DNA of 64,000 nt from Cannabis sativa. Its lineage: Eukaryota; Streptophyta; Magnoliopsida; Rosales; Cannabaceae. Numbering within the stretch: position 1 is the stretch's first letter; the number at the start of each line of letters is the position of its first letter. Below are positions 46,437 to 59,396 of this stretch, piece by piece. The position numbers were made by a program, and so were the translations under genes. The stretch is from assembly GCF_029168945.1 (NCBI RefSeq), contig NC_083606.1, positions 14,224,041-14,288,040 on the forward strand. Direction: 5' to 3'. The notes under the pieces are model-generated. The model saw only the letters and a program-made list of their open reading frames with translations, was not told the DNA's origin and made no database searches.

Positions 46437-48466
46437 TTGATGAATAATATAGGATCTGAGTATATTGCTCCAATAGTCCAATGTATATCATCATTCATTT
46501 CTTTTTCCTTGGCATATATATATATATCATATGAATTATATATAATAATCTATGTTATATATATATATATATATTTCTATAGTTGTAGAATTGTGACAAT
46601 TAATTTCACCTGTATAATAATTCAACAGAGACATATAAAAGATCAAGTTGAATTATTATTGATTGTTTGTTTGGGTAATAAAAGGTATTTGATTGACCAA
46701 AAAAAAGACAAGGGGTGTATATATATATATATATTTAATATATTGTTCCATTCAAAAAAAAAAAAAAAAAAATCAACGTGACAATAAATAGAACAGAGAA
46801 AAATACGAATAATTGTTGGATCAGTGAGATACGTACTCTTTATTAATTATTATTATTATTATTATTATTATTATTGATCAGTGGAAACTGATTAATTAAT
46901 TAATTAATGAACACACAATTAAGTATGGTTTTTATATTTCGATTTACTATAGCTCAAAATTCAGTGATACAAAAATTTAAAGTTCTAGTACTCAAAAATG
47001 GAAAATTGTACTGGAATCTCTCAACATCCAATCCAACCTAATCATAATTGAATCAAGCACCATAATTTATACCATCTGTTTCTCCATTTCTTTGCCAAGT
47101 TCATAAGTCCAAACAACAACATAAAAAATCAATTAGGATTATTAATTCTAAAAAGAAAAAACACTGAATATATATATAATTTTCATATATACTTACTTGG
47201 AGAAACATGATCACATACAAGTGGCAGTAAGTGCAATTTAGCTAGCAATTGTGCTAATTAAATTAAAGAATAATCATCCTCACAAAAGAAAAAAAAATAC
47301 ATCATTGAGAATTAAATTTTACTTTTTTTTTTTAATTTTTATTTTTTACCTTGGCCATTGTTTTTCAAATAATATGTAATGAATTTATGAAGCTAATCAC
47401 AATTATCTAAATAGTACATTGCATTGGATTGCCTACATAATTAGTATAGAGAGAAAGAGAGAGAGGGAGGGAGATAGATACATACAGAGATATTGAAATA
47501 AAAATAGGCAGAAATAATAAATAGAAGTGTGATGTAAGAATGGGAAGTGTGGTTAAAAAATGATGTCAGATAGTGACAAAGTTTAACCTTTTTCACAGAA
47601 ATGTAGGAGAAGATGTGGAAGCAAAAATAAAAGGCTACAGGAAGAACTGTCATCATTGGTGATAAAAAGGAAAGCAGGGAATCTTCTCTGCAGCTTAACT
47701 CTTTTATCTTTTATCTTTTTCATTATTTTTAAATGCATATACCAAATTAATATCATTTTTTGGAAAAAGAATTATATTATTTTTTTTTTTTGATAGGAAA
47801 AAAAAAAAGAAAAAGAATTGTATTATTAGTAAAGCTAAGACAAATAGAAATTTCATAAACACAATTTCTTTTTATTTTAGAAAAAGAAAAAAAAAATCCC
47901 TTCAAACTACTAATCTACACTTTAATTAATTCACCTCTATAGTTTCCCATGCATGGCTCAAACGTGTAGCAGTTTATTTTGCAAAAGAAATGAAAAAAAG
48001 AGAAAAGAGAAAACTTTATCAGAAAATTTGTATGACCTTCCCTTTTGCTTTTTTTTTTTTGTTTTTTTTTTCTATATATATCCAGTGGTCAATTTGGAGC
48101 TATTGATGTTTTCCTATGGTTCTGCTTGTAAATCCGTAACTAGTTTACACATTAATTCAAGAAACTCAGTAGGTTTAAAGATAAGAACTTTATAATTAAC
48201 CCCCCACCCCCAAAACTGTAAAAAGAAAATACATTTATCAAAAATCATAAATGGTTTTCATGTAATTCATACTAAATTGTAAAATTACTGGTCAATTTCA
48301 ACCATATTGGCCTAAGAAGAAAAAATTATTATGTAAATAAACAAGAATTTTAGCTTAGTTTTTTGGAAAATTAAGAACAACAGAATTATCATGAATAAAT
48401 TTAATAGATAAGAAGATGTAAAATAGAAACACACCTCAAGATCTTGATGAACTGCATTGTCTAAAA
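42989..48466. other. Region between the second Helitron and MIR396b
   Basis: AT-rich with simple repeats: (TA)n at about 44166-44199 and 45820-45838, (ATT)n at about 46398-46437 and 46848-46875. A 115-codon open frame (43613-43960) has no recognisable domain. A GC-richer short hairpin, TGTTGTGCCCC and GGGGGCAACA, lies at about 44255-44283. The 3' part of pri-miR396b must lie near the right end. Confidence 0.4.
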
Positions 48467-48666
48467 GTCTTGACATCACCATGTTGTCCCACAGCTTTCT
48501 TGAGCTTATAATAATAACTATTGTAATAATAATAATAAAGTGTATAATAAACTTAAATAATTAATCTTATACACAAAGAAGAGATCGAGATAGATCGATT
48601 CAGACACTAAACAAAAGAAATTATATAATAAGTTCAAGAAAGCTGTGGAAAAGCATGACCAAGACT
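48467..48666 (-). ncRNA. MIR396B: miR396b precursor hairpin
   Basis: On the minus strand the mature 21-nt miRNA is at 48650-48630: TTCCACAGCTTTCTTGAAC followed by TT, identical to conserved plant miR396b. The star strand is at 48505-48485 (GCTCAAGAAAGCTGTGGGAC followed by A). The stem continues outward (CATGCTTTTCCACAG paired with CTGTGGGACAACATG). The loop is about 124 nt. The last base differs from miR396a, the standard distinction. The gene runs toward MIR396a. A TATA box is at 48870-48865 on the minus strand, about 210 bp upstream. Confidence 0.96.
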
Positions 48667-48828
48667 ACCCTTTTCAGCTCATATATATGAAAAGCTAGCT
48701 TTCTCAACATATACATCTCAGATCTCAATTGTGAAGAGGATATATATATAGTAAAAGAAGAAGATAATGAATTTGAAGATGGATGAGAGAAAATTGAGAA
48801 ATGGGTAGTTTAAAATGAAGCCTCTTAT

Positions 48829-48870
48829 GGACCACTCTACCATATATAATCTCTGTGCACCAGCTTTATA
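48829..48870 (-). promoter_or_regulatory. MIR396b core promoter with TCP-like site
   Basis: The minus strand has CTATAAAG (TATA box, TATAAA at 48870-48865), with a pyrimidine-rich stretch just upstream (plus GAGAGGGGAGAGG, 48871 onward). GTGGTCC at 48835-48829 lies near the expected start site and fits the class II TCP core. Confidence 0.6.
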
Positions 48871-49879
48871 GAGAGGGGAGAGGTGAAAAAGAGAGGGTGG
48901 GGATAATATGAGTAGGGTTTTCACTCATGAGTGAGAAAGAGAGAGAAACTGTTTATTTTGAGGAAAGAGAGAGAGAGAGACTACTATGCATTATTCCAAT
49001 TTTACCTACTCAATTAATAGTATAACTATAATAATATTATTTATAAGATTACTAATAATAATAAGTTAATAACGTACGTGTCTTCTTTTAGTCTTTACAT
49101 TTTCTAGCTAGTGAGTGCGCAGTAGGGTATATATTTATATTTATTTATATATAAATGTTTTTTGTAATAATTCATATGGGTAGAAGATGAGAAATTAACA
49201 AAAATGACGAGGTAAAAAAGTTGGAAATTTATGTATAGATATTAGAATGATAAATAATATATATGTTAGAAATAATAAAGAGGGGGGAAATATAAAAGGG
49301 GAAAAGAGGAAAATTCAAAAACCATCCCATCCCCATCACATGGTGGCATGTGATGAAGATCTCTTTTTATTTTATTGGGATTTAAAGGTATGGGGTGTTT
49401 ATGGTCCCCCAATCGACATGTTTCAATTTTATTTTATTTTTAAAATTTATGTACTTATATGCATTAGACTTATGTATATGTACATGTTGTGAATCATCAA
49501 TAATGTAATTGTGTCTCTTCGGCTAGCTTTCTTGCTTGGATATGTTATTTCATTTATGTACACATTAATATATATATATATTTATATATATATATATATG
49601 CACCTTAAAGGGACATTAGCCATGAGTAAATCATATTTTAACTCACATATTATAACTAAATACAGTAAAAAAAAAATTAAAATACAAAAAAAAAAATATC
49701 AATATAATAAACAATCTTTTATACTATATCATATCAAAAATATTTTTAAATAAATATAATATTTATAAATATATTACAATTTAAAATAAATTTATTAATA
49801 CACTTTTAATTATAGATTTAGCCATAAAATAGTGGAAATTTATCTTGTCTTTTGACATGGTTATGAAATTCTCTCTAAA
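48871..49879. other. Upstream region of MIR396b
   Basis: GA-rich near 48880-48980. A more balanced block at about 49280-49430 (CCATCCCATCCCCATCACAT, and GGTCCCCC near 49403) might hold promoter elements. (TA)n is at about 49568-49600. No gene seen. Confidence 0.4.
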
Positions 49880-50811
49880 GTGGTAAAAGTTTGTTTGTGT
49901 GTTTATTCTGTTTTATTGTATTTGTTCATAGCTTCATCGAGTACGTTATTTAAAAATATTAAAGATCAGTATGCTAATATTGCAATTGACGGGGAGGATG
50001 ATAGTGAGTTTGCTTTTGACTTTGTTGATGAGGGTGAACAACCGGTTGATGAGCGGTGGTGTATCGTGGCGAGATTCCTGACTGAACATGCTATTGATTT
50101 TGATACTATGCGACATATCATGGCATCCCTTTTTCAACCAAGTAAAGGAATGTATGTCAAAGAACTTGAGCCAAACTGATACCTCCTTCATATCTATCAT
50201 CAACTTGATATTGAAAGAGCGATAGAAGGAAACCCCTGGATGTTTAATCACATACAATTTGTTTTCGAGCGGCTACAACATGGTCAAGACCCACGATCTC
50301 TTATTATCAATAAACTTGATATGTGGGTGCAGGTTCATGGTCTAATGCCAGGCTTTAAATTCGAACATGTGCTATGGGAGTTAGGAAACTACATTGGTAC
50401 ATTTGTTAAAACAGATCCTAAGAATTTTCAAGGTATTTGGCGTGACTACTTACGGGTTCGGGTGACCTTGGATATATCTGTCCCGTAAAAAAGGAGGAAG
50501 AAACTTCGAAGAACTGCTGCTGAAGAAGGATTCTGGGCTTTTTTTAAATACGAGTATGTCCCAACGTTTTGTTTCATTTGTGGAATTTTGGGTCATTCTG
50601 ATAAATTCTATCCTCAGTTGTTTGTTTTACCTGCGGATCAAATTGTGAAACCTTACGGAGTTGCTATGCGAGCGCAACCAAGATGGAGGAACCATCTGAT
50701 CGGTGCTAAATGGCTTCGTACCAGAGCTGAAGAAGACATGTCCTCTGGTGATACTTCGAGATCTAATGCTGTAAATTTGACAGCAAACAGAAATCTCCTG
50801 CATATATAATG
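49880..50811 (+). pseudogene. L1-type LINE ORF1-like protein (DUF4283, zinc knuckle), decayed
   Basis: Pieces in order: EDDSEFAFDFVDEGEQPVDE; a DUF4283-like region (WCIVARFLTEHAIDFDTMRH, GNPWMFNHIQFVFERLQHG), LDMWVQVHGLMPGF, WELGNYIGTFVKTD; and a zinc-knuckle region, CFICGILGHSDKF, in which the last Cys is replaced by Tyr. In-frame stops are at 50177-50179 (TGA) and 50486-50488 (TAA). The protein would be the nucleic-acid-binding ORF1/gag-like product of a plant L1. The 5' end of the element is not defined. Confidence 0.8.
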
Positions 50812-51178
50812 GAGGAAATTTGGCTAGAAATCAGGAGAAAGTTAATAGCAAATCAGGTGTTATCTTAAGGAATCAATCTGAAGGAGACAAGTGTGGGAAA
50901 GCTATAACACACAATATTCCTTTGATAGTTGGTCATATTGATATGGGGCATAATGTTGAGATTGGTGAGGACTCACAACTTACCATATTGGATATCAAAA
51001 GAAGAAGGACTAATGAGTTAATGTCTAGTGGGCCATGTGTGTTGGATCTTTCTAAAAATGGGCCGACTGTTATGTCAGCACAAGATAAAATGGAGGTCTA
51101 TGATGGTGATGTTAGTGACAATGGGGCTTCAAAAAACGGATTGTTGGTGGGTGCTGGTTTCCAGGCTCACCGTTCATT

Positions 51179-52320
51179 ATGAGTATTTTGAGCTAGAATT
51201 GCTGGGGACTTAGGAACCCATGGGTTTTTCAATTCTTAACGGATCTTATTATCCGAAAGGGTCCCAATTTTATCATTCTCTGTGAAACTTTATGTCAGAA
51301 CCATGTGATTGATCGTTTGAAAGTGGTTGTGGGTTTTGAGGGCATGTTATCTGTTGATGTTAGAGGCCATAATGGCGGCATTGCTTTGTTATGGAGATTC
51401 ACTGATGAAGTGGAATTTCTTGGTACCTCTGTTAATAATATTGATTTAAAAGTAACAATGATCAGAGGTTTGTTTCTGCCCAGCTTTTTAATCTCGAAGT
51501 ATTCGTTTCTGATCATTCTCCTATACTTCTTCAGTTATCGTCTCAGCTTTTCACCAAGTCGAATGCTCACTTTAAATTCAAAAATACCTGACTCCGAGAA
51601 CCTCTTTGTTGTCAGGTTGTTGCTGACTGCTGGGAGATGTGTGTGGGTCGGCCTATAATAGAAAAATAAAAGTTTGTGGGGAGAAGTTGTGGGGACGGGA
51701 TTATACAGGAAATTTTCAAGATCACATTGCTGCCTGTAAAAAAGAATTACAGAAATTAAAAAGAAGCAAAGATCATGATTCAGTTATGAAGTATAAAAAT
51801 GCCCAGGCCTCTCTTGCTGAGATTTATAATCAACGTGAAGTGTTTTGGCGGAAGCATTCCAAGCAGCTTTGGCTTCGTGAGGGTGATCAAAATAGTAAGT
51901 TTTTTCATGCCAAGGCCACTTCTAGAAAGAAAAACAATACTATTCACTCTTTGAAGAACAATTCTGGTGTTTGGGTTGATTGGGAAGGGGGTTTGGCTAA
52001 TGTCATTGTCCACTATTTTGATGAGTTATTTACTTCTTCTAGTGTTTGATTATCATTGTGTGACTGATGGCATTTCACCTATTGTTACAAGCTTGCAAAA
52101 GGCTGAGTTATTACAGCATGTCACACCTGAAGAAGTAAAGAAAGCTATGTTTCAAATGCATCCTGAAAAGTCTTTGGGACCGGATGGAATGACTCCAGGA
52201 TTCTACCAGAAATATTGGGATGTTGTTGGCAGCGATAGATGTCATACACCAGGTCACTAATTTCTTCAATTCGTGTTCCCTACCCGACGGTATGAATCAA
52301 ACAAACATTGTTCTTATTCA
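51179..52320 (+). pseudogene. L1-type LINE ORF2 N-terminus (endonuclease and start of RT), truncated
   Basis: ATG at 51179 begins an endonuclease/exonuclease/phosphatase-type domain: MSILS-stop-NCWGLRNPWV, LIIRKGPNFIILCETL, and SDHSPILLQLSS in another frame. The pre-RT region follows (WRKHSKQLWLREGDQNSKFF, HAKATSRKKNNTI), then fragments of the KAMFQMHPEKSLGPDGMTPG block. It stops at the beginning of the first RT block (NIVLI at about 52300) because an LTR retrotransposon starts there. Several stops and frameshifts make it dead. The rest of the RT may lie beyond that element, to the right of the window. Confidence 0.85.
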
Positions 52321-54159
52321 CTAACAAGTATGTTTTTAACATCCTAATATGAATTTCTAAAACGATGAAAATAAACACATAAAAGGTATGAGAAACCTTA
52401 CAGTGGCTGCAGCGGAATTAAATGACTCTTTCTGCTTAGATCTCTAACCCTTGTATCCTTTCTGTAGTAGAGTATCACCAAGATTTGAGCCCGATTCTCC
52501 TTCTTGTTGTTTGGATTCTTCACAGTCTTACATACTATGATTGAGCACTCACTTGTTATGTGTGGGCATGCAATCAATCACTAATGGCTGAATTTTGTTT
52601 TGTGAAGAAAGGCTATGGTATTTTGAATTAGAAGAAGAAGAAGGAAGAGGTCTCATAAACCTAGAGAGAAAACTAGGTTTTTAGCTTTGGAGGCATTAGT
52701 TGGATGATGAGACCATAGCCTTCCTTTTATATTAATTTCCACTAGGGTTAGGGTTGAGTTATTTGGAATAAAAAATTGATAAAAATAGAGCAAAATTAGC
52801 ACATAGTGGCCGGCCACTTAATGGGCCCAACACTAGTTTGGTTTTTGCCATTTTTCTCAACTATTTTTATCTATTTTTCACAAATACCACTTTTTGTAAT
52901 TTCAACCCTATAAATGCCAAAACTATTTATTTAATAATTAAAATAATTATCAAATAAAATTGTCATTTATAATATTTATTAATTAGACTCCACAAAGTCT
53001 CTTAATTAATAAATTAGCCCTAAAATACCATTTCTTCACAATCAAGTCATGACATAGTGAAAATTCATAAACTAGACATAGTCTGATTTTAGAATTAAAA
53101 TCAATTAACTGAGTCTTACAAGCAGTTTGTCTCAACTAGTATGGGGACCATGGGCCTATATATAACCGAGCTTCCAATAAGCAAATCTAGAATTTACCAA
53201 GTAAATTCTCTAACTTATTAATGCCTCGTTGAACCACTATAGAGCTTGGAATTGCACTCTCAGTTACATAGAACGCTTTATATGTTCCACGATATAGATA
53301 CGCTATTAATTATCCATTGTTATAATCCCAATAATCAATGATCCTCTATAGATGATTTACATTTCATAGGGACAATAAAACCGTACACACTTTCAATGTA
53401 TTTTATCCTTAAAATACTTAGCCACCTATAAATATTTTAGTGAACTAATATAATCACTAGAATGAGCGTTCTATCATTTATCTCTATTTAGCCAAGCTCG
53501 AAGGAAATCATCGTTTCACTTCTATATCTGGATAGAAGCTATAGATTCCATATCTATGCTTAGCGCTCCCACTCAATTGTACTATAATGTTCCCAAAATG
53601 TACGTATTACCCGGACCATAAGGTAGGCTTAACTAACAAATCAAAGAACACAAATAACACTCTCGAGATTGAACCTAACCATGTCAGGATTGAGATCATT
53701 TGATCTACGTTCAACTAGGTGATATTGAATTGAATAGATATTACGGTAAAATTATCATATCTAGTTTAATTTCAATATCGGTCCCTTTCGATGCATACTC
53801 CATACATCCAACCCAAGCTTACTTTAACCAATGCCTTGAAAAGAACATAGCACTTATCCAAGGTGCAAGTAAACTACGTTGTAGCTTATCATATCAGTTA
53901 AACCCTGTGTACTGATAAATCTAGGATTACATTTAATCACACAATCTTGATTACTTTTCACTGTGTTGACAACATAATAAACAAGAATATCAATGTGATA
54001 AGGATTTGGATGAATTTATTAATCAAATAAGTGAATAAATGATCACATGAACCAAATAACACATTAAACAAGTAATGAAATTAAATCTGTTCTTTATTGA
54101 TAATTTAATAGAAAAGATTACATTGAAATAAAGTTTTATTTAGGGCACAAAGCCCAACA
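52321..54159 (-). repeat. 3' LTR of the copia element
   Basis: On the minus strand it starts TGTTGGGCTTTGTGCCCTAA (at 54159) and ends near TTAGTGAATAAGAACAAT. Compared with the right LTR, about 30 bp between the expected TGTTGG end and ACTAACAAGTAT are missing or altered at its left edge. A TATA box (TATAAAAGG on minus) is at 52731-52723. Confidence 0.85.
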
Positions 54160-54171
54160 AACTCCCACTTG
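54160..54171 (-). other. Polypurine tract
   Basis: The minus strand reads AAGTGGGAGTTT immediately before the LTR start TGTTGGGC. This is the expected plus-strand primer site. Confidence 0.75.
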
Positions 54172-57100
54172 CACTAACATAAAACAATCAGTACATTTCA
54201 ATTAATTCTAAATTCAATCCGTGCTTTTCAAATGTAGTTGTAACCAAAACTTTGGTGAATGGATCAGCTAAGTTGTCTTCAGTGTCGACTTTCTCCACCA
54301 GTATGCCCCCTCTTGCCACATATTCTCTAGTAATGTGGTTTTTCCTCTCTGTGTGTTTGCTTCTCTTGTGGCTTCGAGGCTCTTACTATTGGCTATAGCA
54401 CCAGTGTTGTCACAAAGTAAAACCAGTAGTTTTTCCATTCCAGGATCAACATCAAATCCTGAGAAGAACTTTCTTAGCCAAACAAGTTCCTTAGCAGCCT
54501 CAACGACAGCTATGTACTCGGCCTCCATGGTAGAGTCTGATATTGCAGTTTTCTTAGCGCTTCTCCAAACAGCTGCTCTACCCCCAAGAGTAAAAACTAT
54601 CCCAGATGTAGACATTCTGTCATCAAGACATGCCTGGAAATCTGAGTCGGTATAGCCTACGGGATTTAAAGCACCACCCTTGTAGACTAACACATAATGC
54701 CTAGTACTTTTCAATATTTCAGAATATACTTAACTGCAATGCAATGTTCATCTCCTGGGTTTGTCCGATACTTGCTCACAATTCCTACTAGATAGCATAT
54801 GTCAGGTCTAGTGCATAACATTGCTTACATTAGACTCCCAACTGCTGAAGCATAAGGAACCCTTCTCATGTCCTCTATCTCTTGAGGATCAGTGAGACAC
54901 TGTTCCTTAGATAGACGAACACCAAATCTAGAAGGCATCTGTTCCCCTTTAGAATTGGTCATTGAAAATCTCTCCAAAACCTTATCAATGTAAGTTGTTT
55001 GAGAGAGAGAGCAAGGGATCTATTCTTACGGTTTCTGATGATCTGAATACCAAAAACATAAGCAGCTTCACCCAAATCTTTCATTTCGATTTGAGTGTCA
55101 AGACATTCCTTGATGTCAGTCATTTTCTTGATATTGTTGCCAATAATCAAAATGTCATCAACATAAAGGACCAGGAATACTACCACTTGATTATCCTTGA
55201 GTTGGTAAACATAAGGTTCATCTTCATTTTGATGAAAGTCGTAGGTCTTGATGATTTCATCAAACCTATTATTCCAAGAGCGAGAAGCTTGCTTAAGTCC
55301 ATAGATAGACCTATTGAGTTTGCAAACTTTCTTTTTCTACCCTGGAAGAACATAGCCTTCTGGTTGCTCCATATAGATGGTTTCTTGAAGAATTCCGTTA
55401 GGGAAAGTTGTCTTGACATCCATTTGCCAAATTTCATAATCGAAAGCGGCTGCTATGGAGAGAAGAATTCGGATGGATTTGAGCATGACAATTGGACTAA
55501 AAGTTTCCTCATAGTTCACACCTTCTCTTTGGGTATAACCCTTAGCGACCAGTCTAGCTTTGAAAGTTTCGACCTCGCCTCCAGCACCTCTTTTCTTCTT
55601 GTAGACCCATTTACATCCAATTGGACGATAATCATAAGGTGCGTCTACATATTCCCAGACTTTGTTCTTTTTCATGGAATCCATTTCTGAATCCATGTCA
55701 GCTGACCATTGTTTCTATTACGGACTTGCCATTGCCTGTTTATAGGTTAATGGATCGTCATCAATACCGTCACCAATGACCATATTGATTTCACCATCCA
55801 AGCCATAACGAGATGGTTTTGTAGAAACTGTCCCACTACGACGAGGAGCCATGATCTTCTGAACAAGAACATTAGTGGTAGATTTCCCAGTTGTATCAAC
55901 TTGTAAAGGTTCAACCGAGGGAGTGGGATTATCCTCTTCTTGAGAAGAAGAGGATGGAACATTAGAAGGAGTTATATCTGAAAGCATTTCCTCCAATACT
56001 ACTTTCCTTTGCGGCTTGAAGCTCTTAATATAGTCATCTTCAAGGAAAGTGGCATTTGTGGAAACAAACACTTTATCATCCTTGCGACTATAAAATAGTC
56101 CACCCCTAGTCTCCTTAGAATTTCAAACAAACATGCAAACCTCAGTTCACTTTTCTAGTTTGCCATATTTCTTTCTTAAGACATGAGCAGGGCACCCCCA
56201 GATTTTGTAATGGCGTAAACTAGGTATACGATTATTCCACAATTCTAAAGGTGTCTTAGGGATCGATTTAGATGGAACAACATTTAAAATATCAGTTGCC
56301 ATCTGAATTGCATATCCCCAGAAGGACGTAGGTAGAGTTGAGTAGCTAAGCATGGACCTAACCATTTCCAAAAGCGTGCGATTTCTTCTTTCTGCAACTC
56401 CATTTTGCTGTGGAGTGCTAGAGGCAGTCAATTGGGATTCAATGCCAAGTTCAATTAAATGATCTTTGAACTGAATATCCATATATTCTCCACCCCTATC
56501 AGTTTGCAAGATCTTTAAAGTTTTACCCAATTGGTTTTGAGCCAATGCTAGAAATTCCTAAAACTTTTCAAACGTTTCAGATTTCTCATGCATAAGGTAA
56601 ATATGACCATATCTAGAGTAATCATCGATGAAAGTGACAAAGTACTCATAATTACCTCTAGCTTTGACATTCAGTGGTCCACAAAGATATGAATGCACTA
56701 TGCCTAGTGGTTCCTTGGCACGGTCTCCCTTTGCAGAGAAAGAACGTTTTGTCATTTTACCTTCTAGGCAAGATTCACAAACTATTAATTCACCTAAGGT
56801 GACATTTTTCAATGGACCACCTTTGGTTAACCTGGGAAGTCTATCATAGCCTATATGACCAAGACGTAAGTGCCATAGATATGTTTCATCTTCATTATCG
56901 ATCTTTTGCTTTTTGTGGTTTCTAGGTTTAGCTACTTTAAACAATTCATTATTAAGTGCAGATGGTTCATCTGGTCTTAGAACATAAAGCCCCTATTCCA
57001 TAGATGCAACACAAATTTGAATATCATTTTGAGAAATGATAGAACCAGAACTCAAAAAATCTAATTTGTATTGTTGCAACTGTAAGCATGAAACAGAAAT

Positions 57101-57531
57101 CAAGTTTCTACTGAAATTTGGAATGAATAAGACATTGTCTAAATCCAAAACTCTGTTCTGAAACTTGAGTTTGGATTTTCCTCTAGCTCTAACCGATACC
57201 ATTTCGCCATTACCAACCCTAAGTTTCAAGTCTCAGGATTTTAAATAGTTCTAGTTTTCAAGCAATTGCAATGAACAACAGACATGGTTTGTAGATCCAG
57301 AATCAAGAATCCATATGGATTTGTCATTCTTTAAAACACATGATTCAAAAACTAAAGCATTAGAATCATTGCTTAATTGTTTTTGGAATGTTCTTATTGC
57401 TGGTTCAATCCGTTGTGAAAGATAATATGAGGAAGTGGAATCACTTTCTCTATCCTTTTAAACTGAGCCTGAAGTAGTAGGATTGTTGGAGGAATTATTC
57501 TCAATATCTTCAACTTTCCTTATGCCCTTAT
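54172..57531 (-). pseudogene. Ty1/copia pol (protease, integrase, RT, RNase H), decayed
   Basis: Order on the minus strand: protease WILDSGSTNHVC (about 57325-57290) and VLDLDNVLFIPNFSRNLISV; integrase zinc region WHLRLGHIGYDRL...CESCLEGKMTKRSF (about 56880-56745), TFIDDYSRYGHIY, TDRGGEYMD and STPQQNGVAERRNRTLLEM (56500-56380); reverse transcriptase NKVWEYVDAPYDYRPIGCKW, ARLVAKGYTQREGVNYEETF, and the catalytic LYVDDILIIGNN (about 55170-55130); RNase H GYTDSDFQACLDDRMSTSG, ISDSTMEAEYIA, CDNTGAIANS (54660-54400). Stops and frameshifts occur throughout, for example near 57465, 57240, 56560, 55715 and 54715-54960. All usual domains of a complete copia pol are present, so the element was autonomous before decay. 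Confidence 0.92.
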
Positions 57532-59396
57532 TGTTGAAAATATTTTACCAGGATCTAGATTTACTAACAAGTATGTTTCATTAACATCCTAATAAGAATT
57601 CTAAAACAATGAAATAAACACATATAAAGTTTAGGAAACCTTACATTGGGTGCAGCGAAATATAATGACTCCTTCTGTTCAGATATCTAGCCCTTGATTC
57701 CTTTCTGTAGCAGAGCATTATCAATATCTGAACCTGGATCTCTTTCTCTTTTTCCTTTGATGCTGAATCTCCTTCTTGTTGGTTGGAATCTCCTACAGTT
57801 TTACACACTATGATTGAGATACCACTTGATGTGTGTGGGAACTCACTCACTCACTCAAGGATTTCGAAATTTAAAGAAGAAAAGAAGAGAGAAGGTGGCG
57901 GCTAGAAAATTTTCTCTGAAGGAATGAGATGCTTCTCTATTTTTCCTGAAGCCATCACTACCTATTTATAGGTAACCACCTAGGTTTAAGTTAGAATTAT
58001 TTGGCATTAAAATAATGAAAAAATAAATGATAAAAGCCTACAATAATGGCTGGCCTGGGCTTTGGATATTGGGCCCCACTTTTGCAATTTTACTGTTTTA
58101 TCATTTCTGCATCTAATTTTCTCAAAAACGCCAATTTTCAAATTCAACCATTTAAATGCCAATTCTAATTATTTAATAACTAAAAATTAATTATTAAATA
58201 ATATTGTCATTTAATATATTTATTAATTAGACATATAAAGTCTCTTAATTAATAAATAAACCTAGAATCTCTTATCTTTACAATTTCGCCCTTGCTTAGT
58301 GAAAATTCATAAAGTAGACATAGTCTAACTTTAGAATTATAATTGATTAATCAAAATCAATTAAATGAGTCTTACAAGCAGTATGGTCTCAACTAGTATG
58401 GGGACCATGGGCCTATATTTCTGAGCTTCCAATAAGTCGAACCGAATTTACCAAGTAAATTCCTAACTTATTAATTCCTTATTGAATCCACACTTAGAAC
58501 TTGGAATTGCACTCTCAGTCATATAGAACGCTTTATATGTTCCACGATATAGATACGTCATTAGTTATCCATTGTTATAATCCTAATTTGATCAATGACC
58601 CTCTACTAGATGATCTACATTGAATAGGCACTAAATTACCGTTACACCTTCAATGTATTTTATCCTCAAAACACTTAGCTCCGTATAAATGATATTTCAG
58701 CGAAGTGAAATGAGATCTCCACCATTTATCTCTGTTTAGCCAAGCTCGAAGGATATCATCGTTTCACTTCTAAATTCCTATAGAAGTTATAGACTCCATA
58801 TTTATGTTAGCGCTCCCACTCAATTATACTATCATGTTCCCAAAATGTACGTATCACCCTGACCCAAAAGTAGGCTTAACTAACAAATCAAAGAACATGT
58901 ACAATACTCTTGAGATCGAACCTAAACATATCAGGATTAAGATCATTTGATCTAGGATCAACAGGTGATATTGAATTGAATAGATATTACGGTAAATTTA
59001 ATATATCTAATCAAAGTTCAATATCGGTCCCTTCCGATATATACTCCATACATCCGATACTGGTAAACTTTGCCAATGCCCATGAAAGGAAATAACACTT
59101 ATCCAAGGTGTAAGAATACCTATCGCTGATTATCATGTCAGTATAAATCCAGTGAACTGACAAATCAGGGAATAAACTTTCGAACATATAATCAAGATTA
59201 TATTCCACTTTGCTGACAACACTATAATCATTAACAAATTCATATGTTCTGGACTTAAATAGAATTCATACATTATATATATAATCACGAAATAAATCAT
59301 GTGAACCATGCAACATAAAATGTTATTTCTGATCTTTATTAATAAGTAAATCTGATTATATTGAAATAGGCTTTATTTAGGGCACAAAACCCAACA
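57532..59396 (-). mobile_element. Solo LTR of a related copia element, nested in gag-pol
   Basis: Runs from TGTTGAAAATATTTTACCAG to GGGCACAAAACCCAACA and is flanked by a perfect 5-bp duplication CTTAT (57527-57531 and 59397-59401). 1,865 bp, same orientation as and clearly related to the outer LTRs, but diverged with indels. A TATA box (TATAAATAGG on minus) is at about 57968-57959. It separates the host element's gag (59397-59717) from its protease. Confidence 0.93.

Noticed and set aside
54335..55690. Plus-strand frames of 106 and 242 codons
   Set aside because: Antisense shadows of the copia RNase H and RT on the minus strand.
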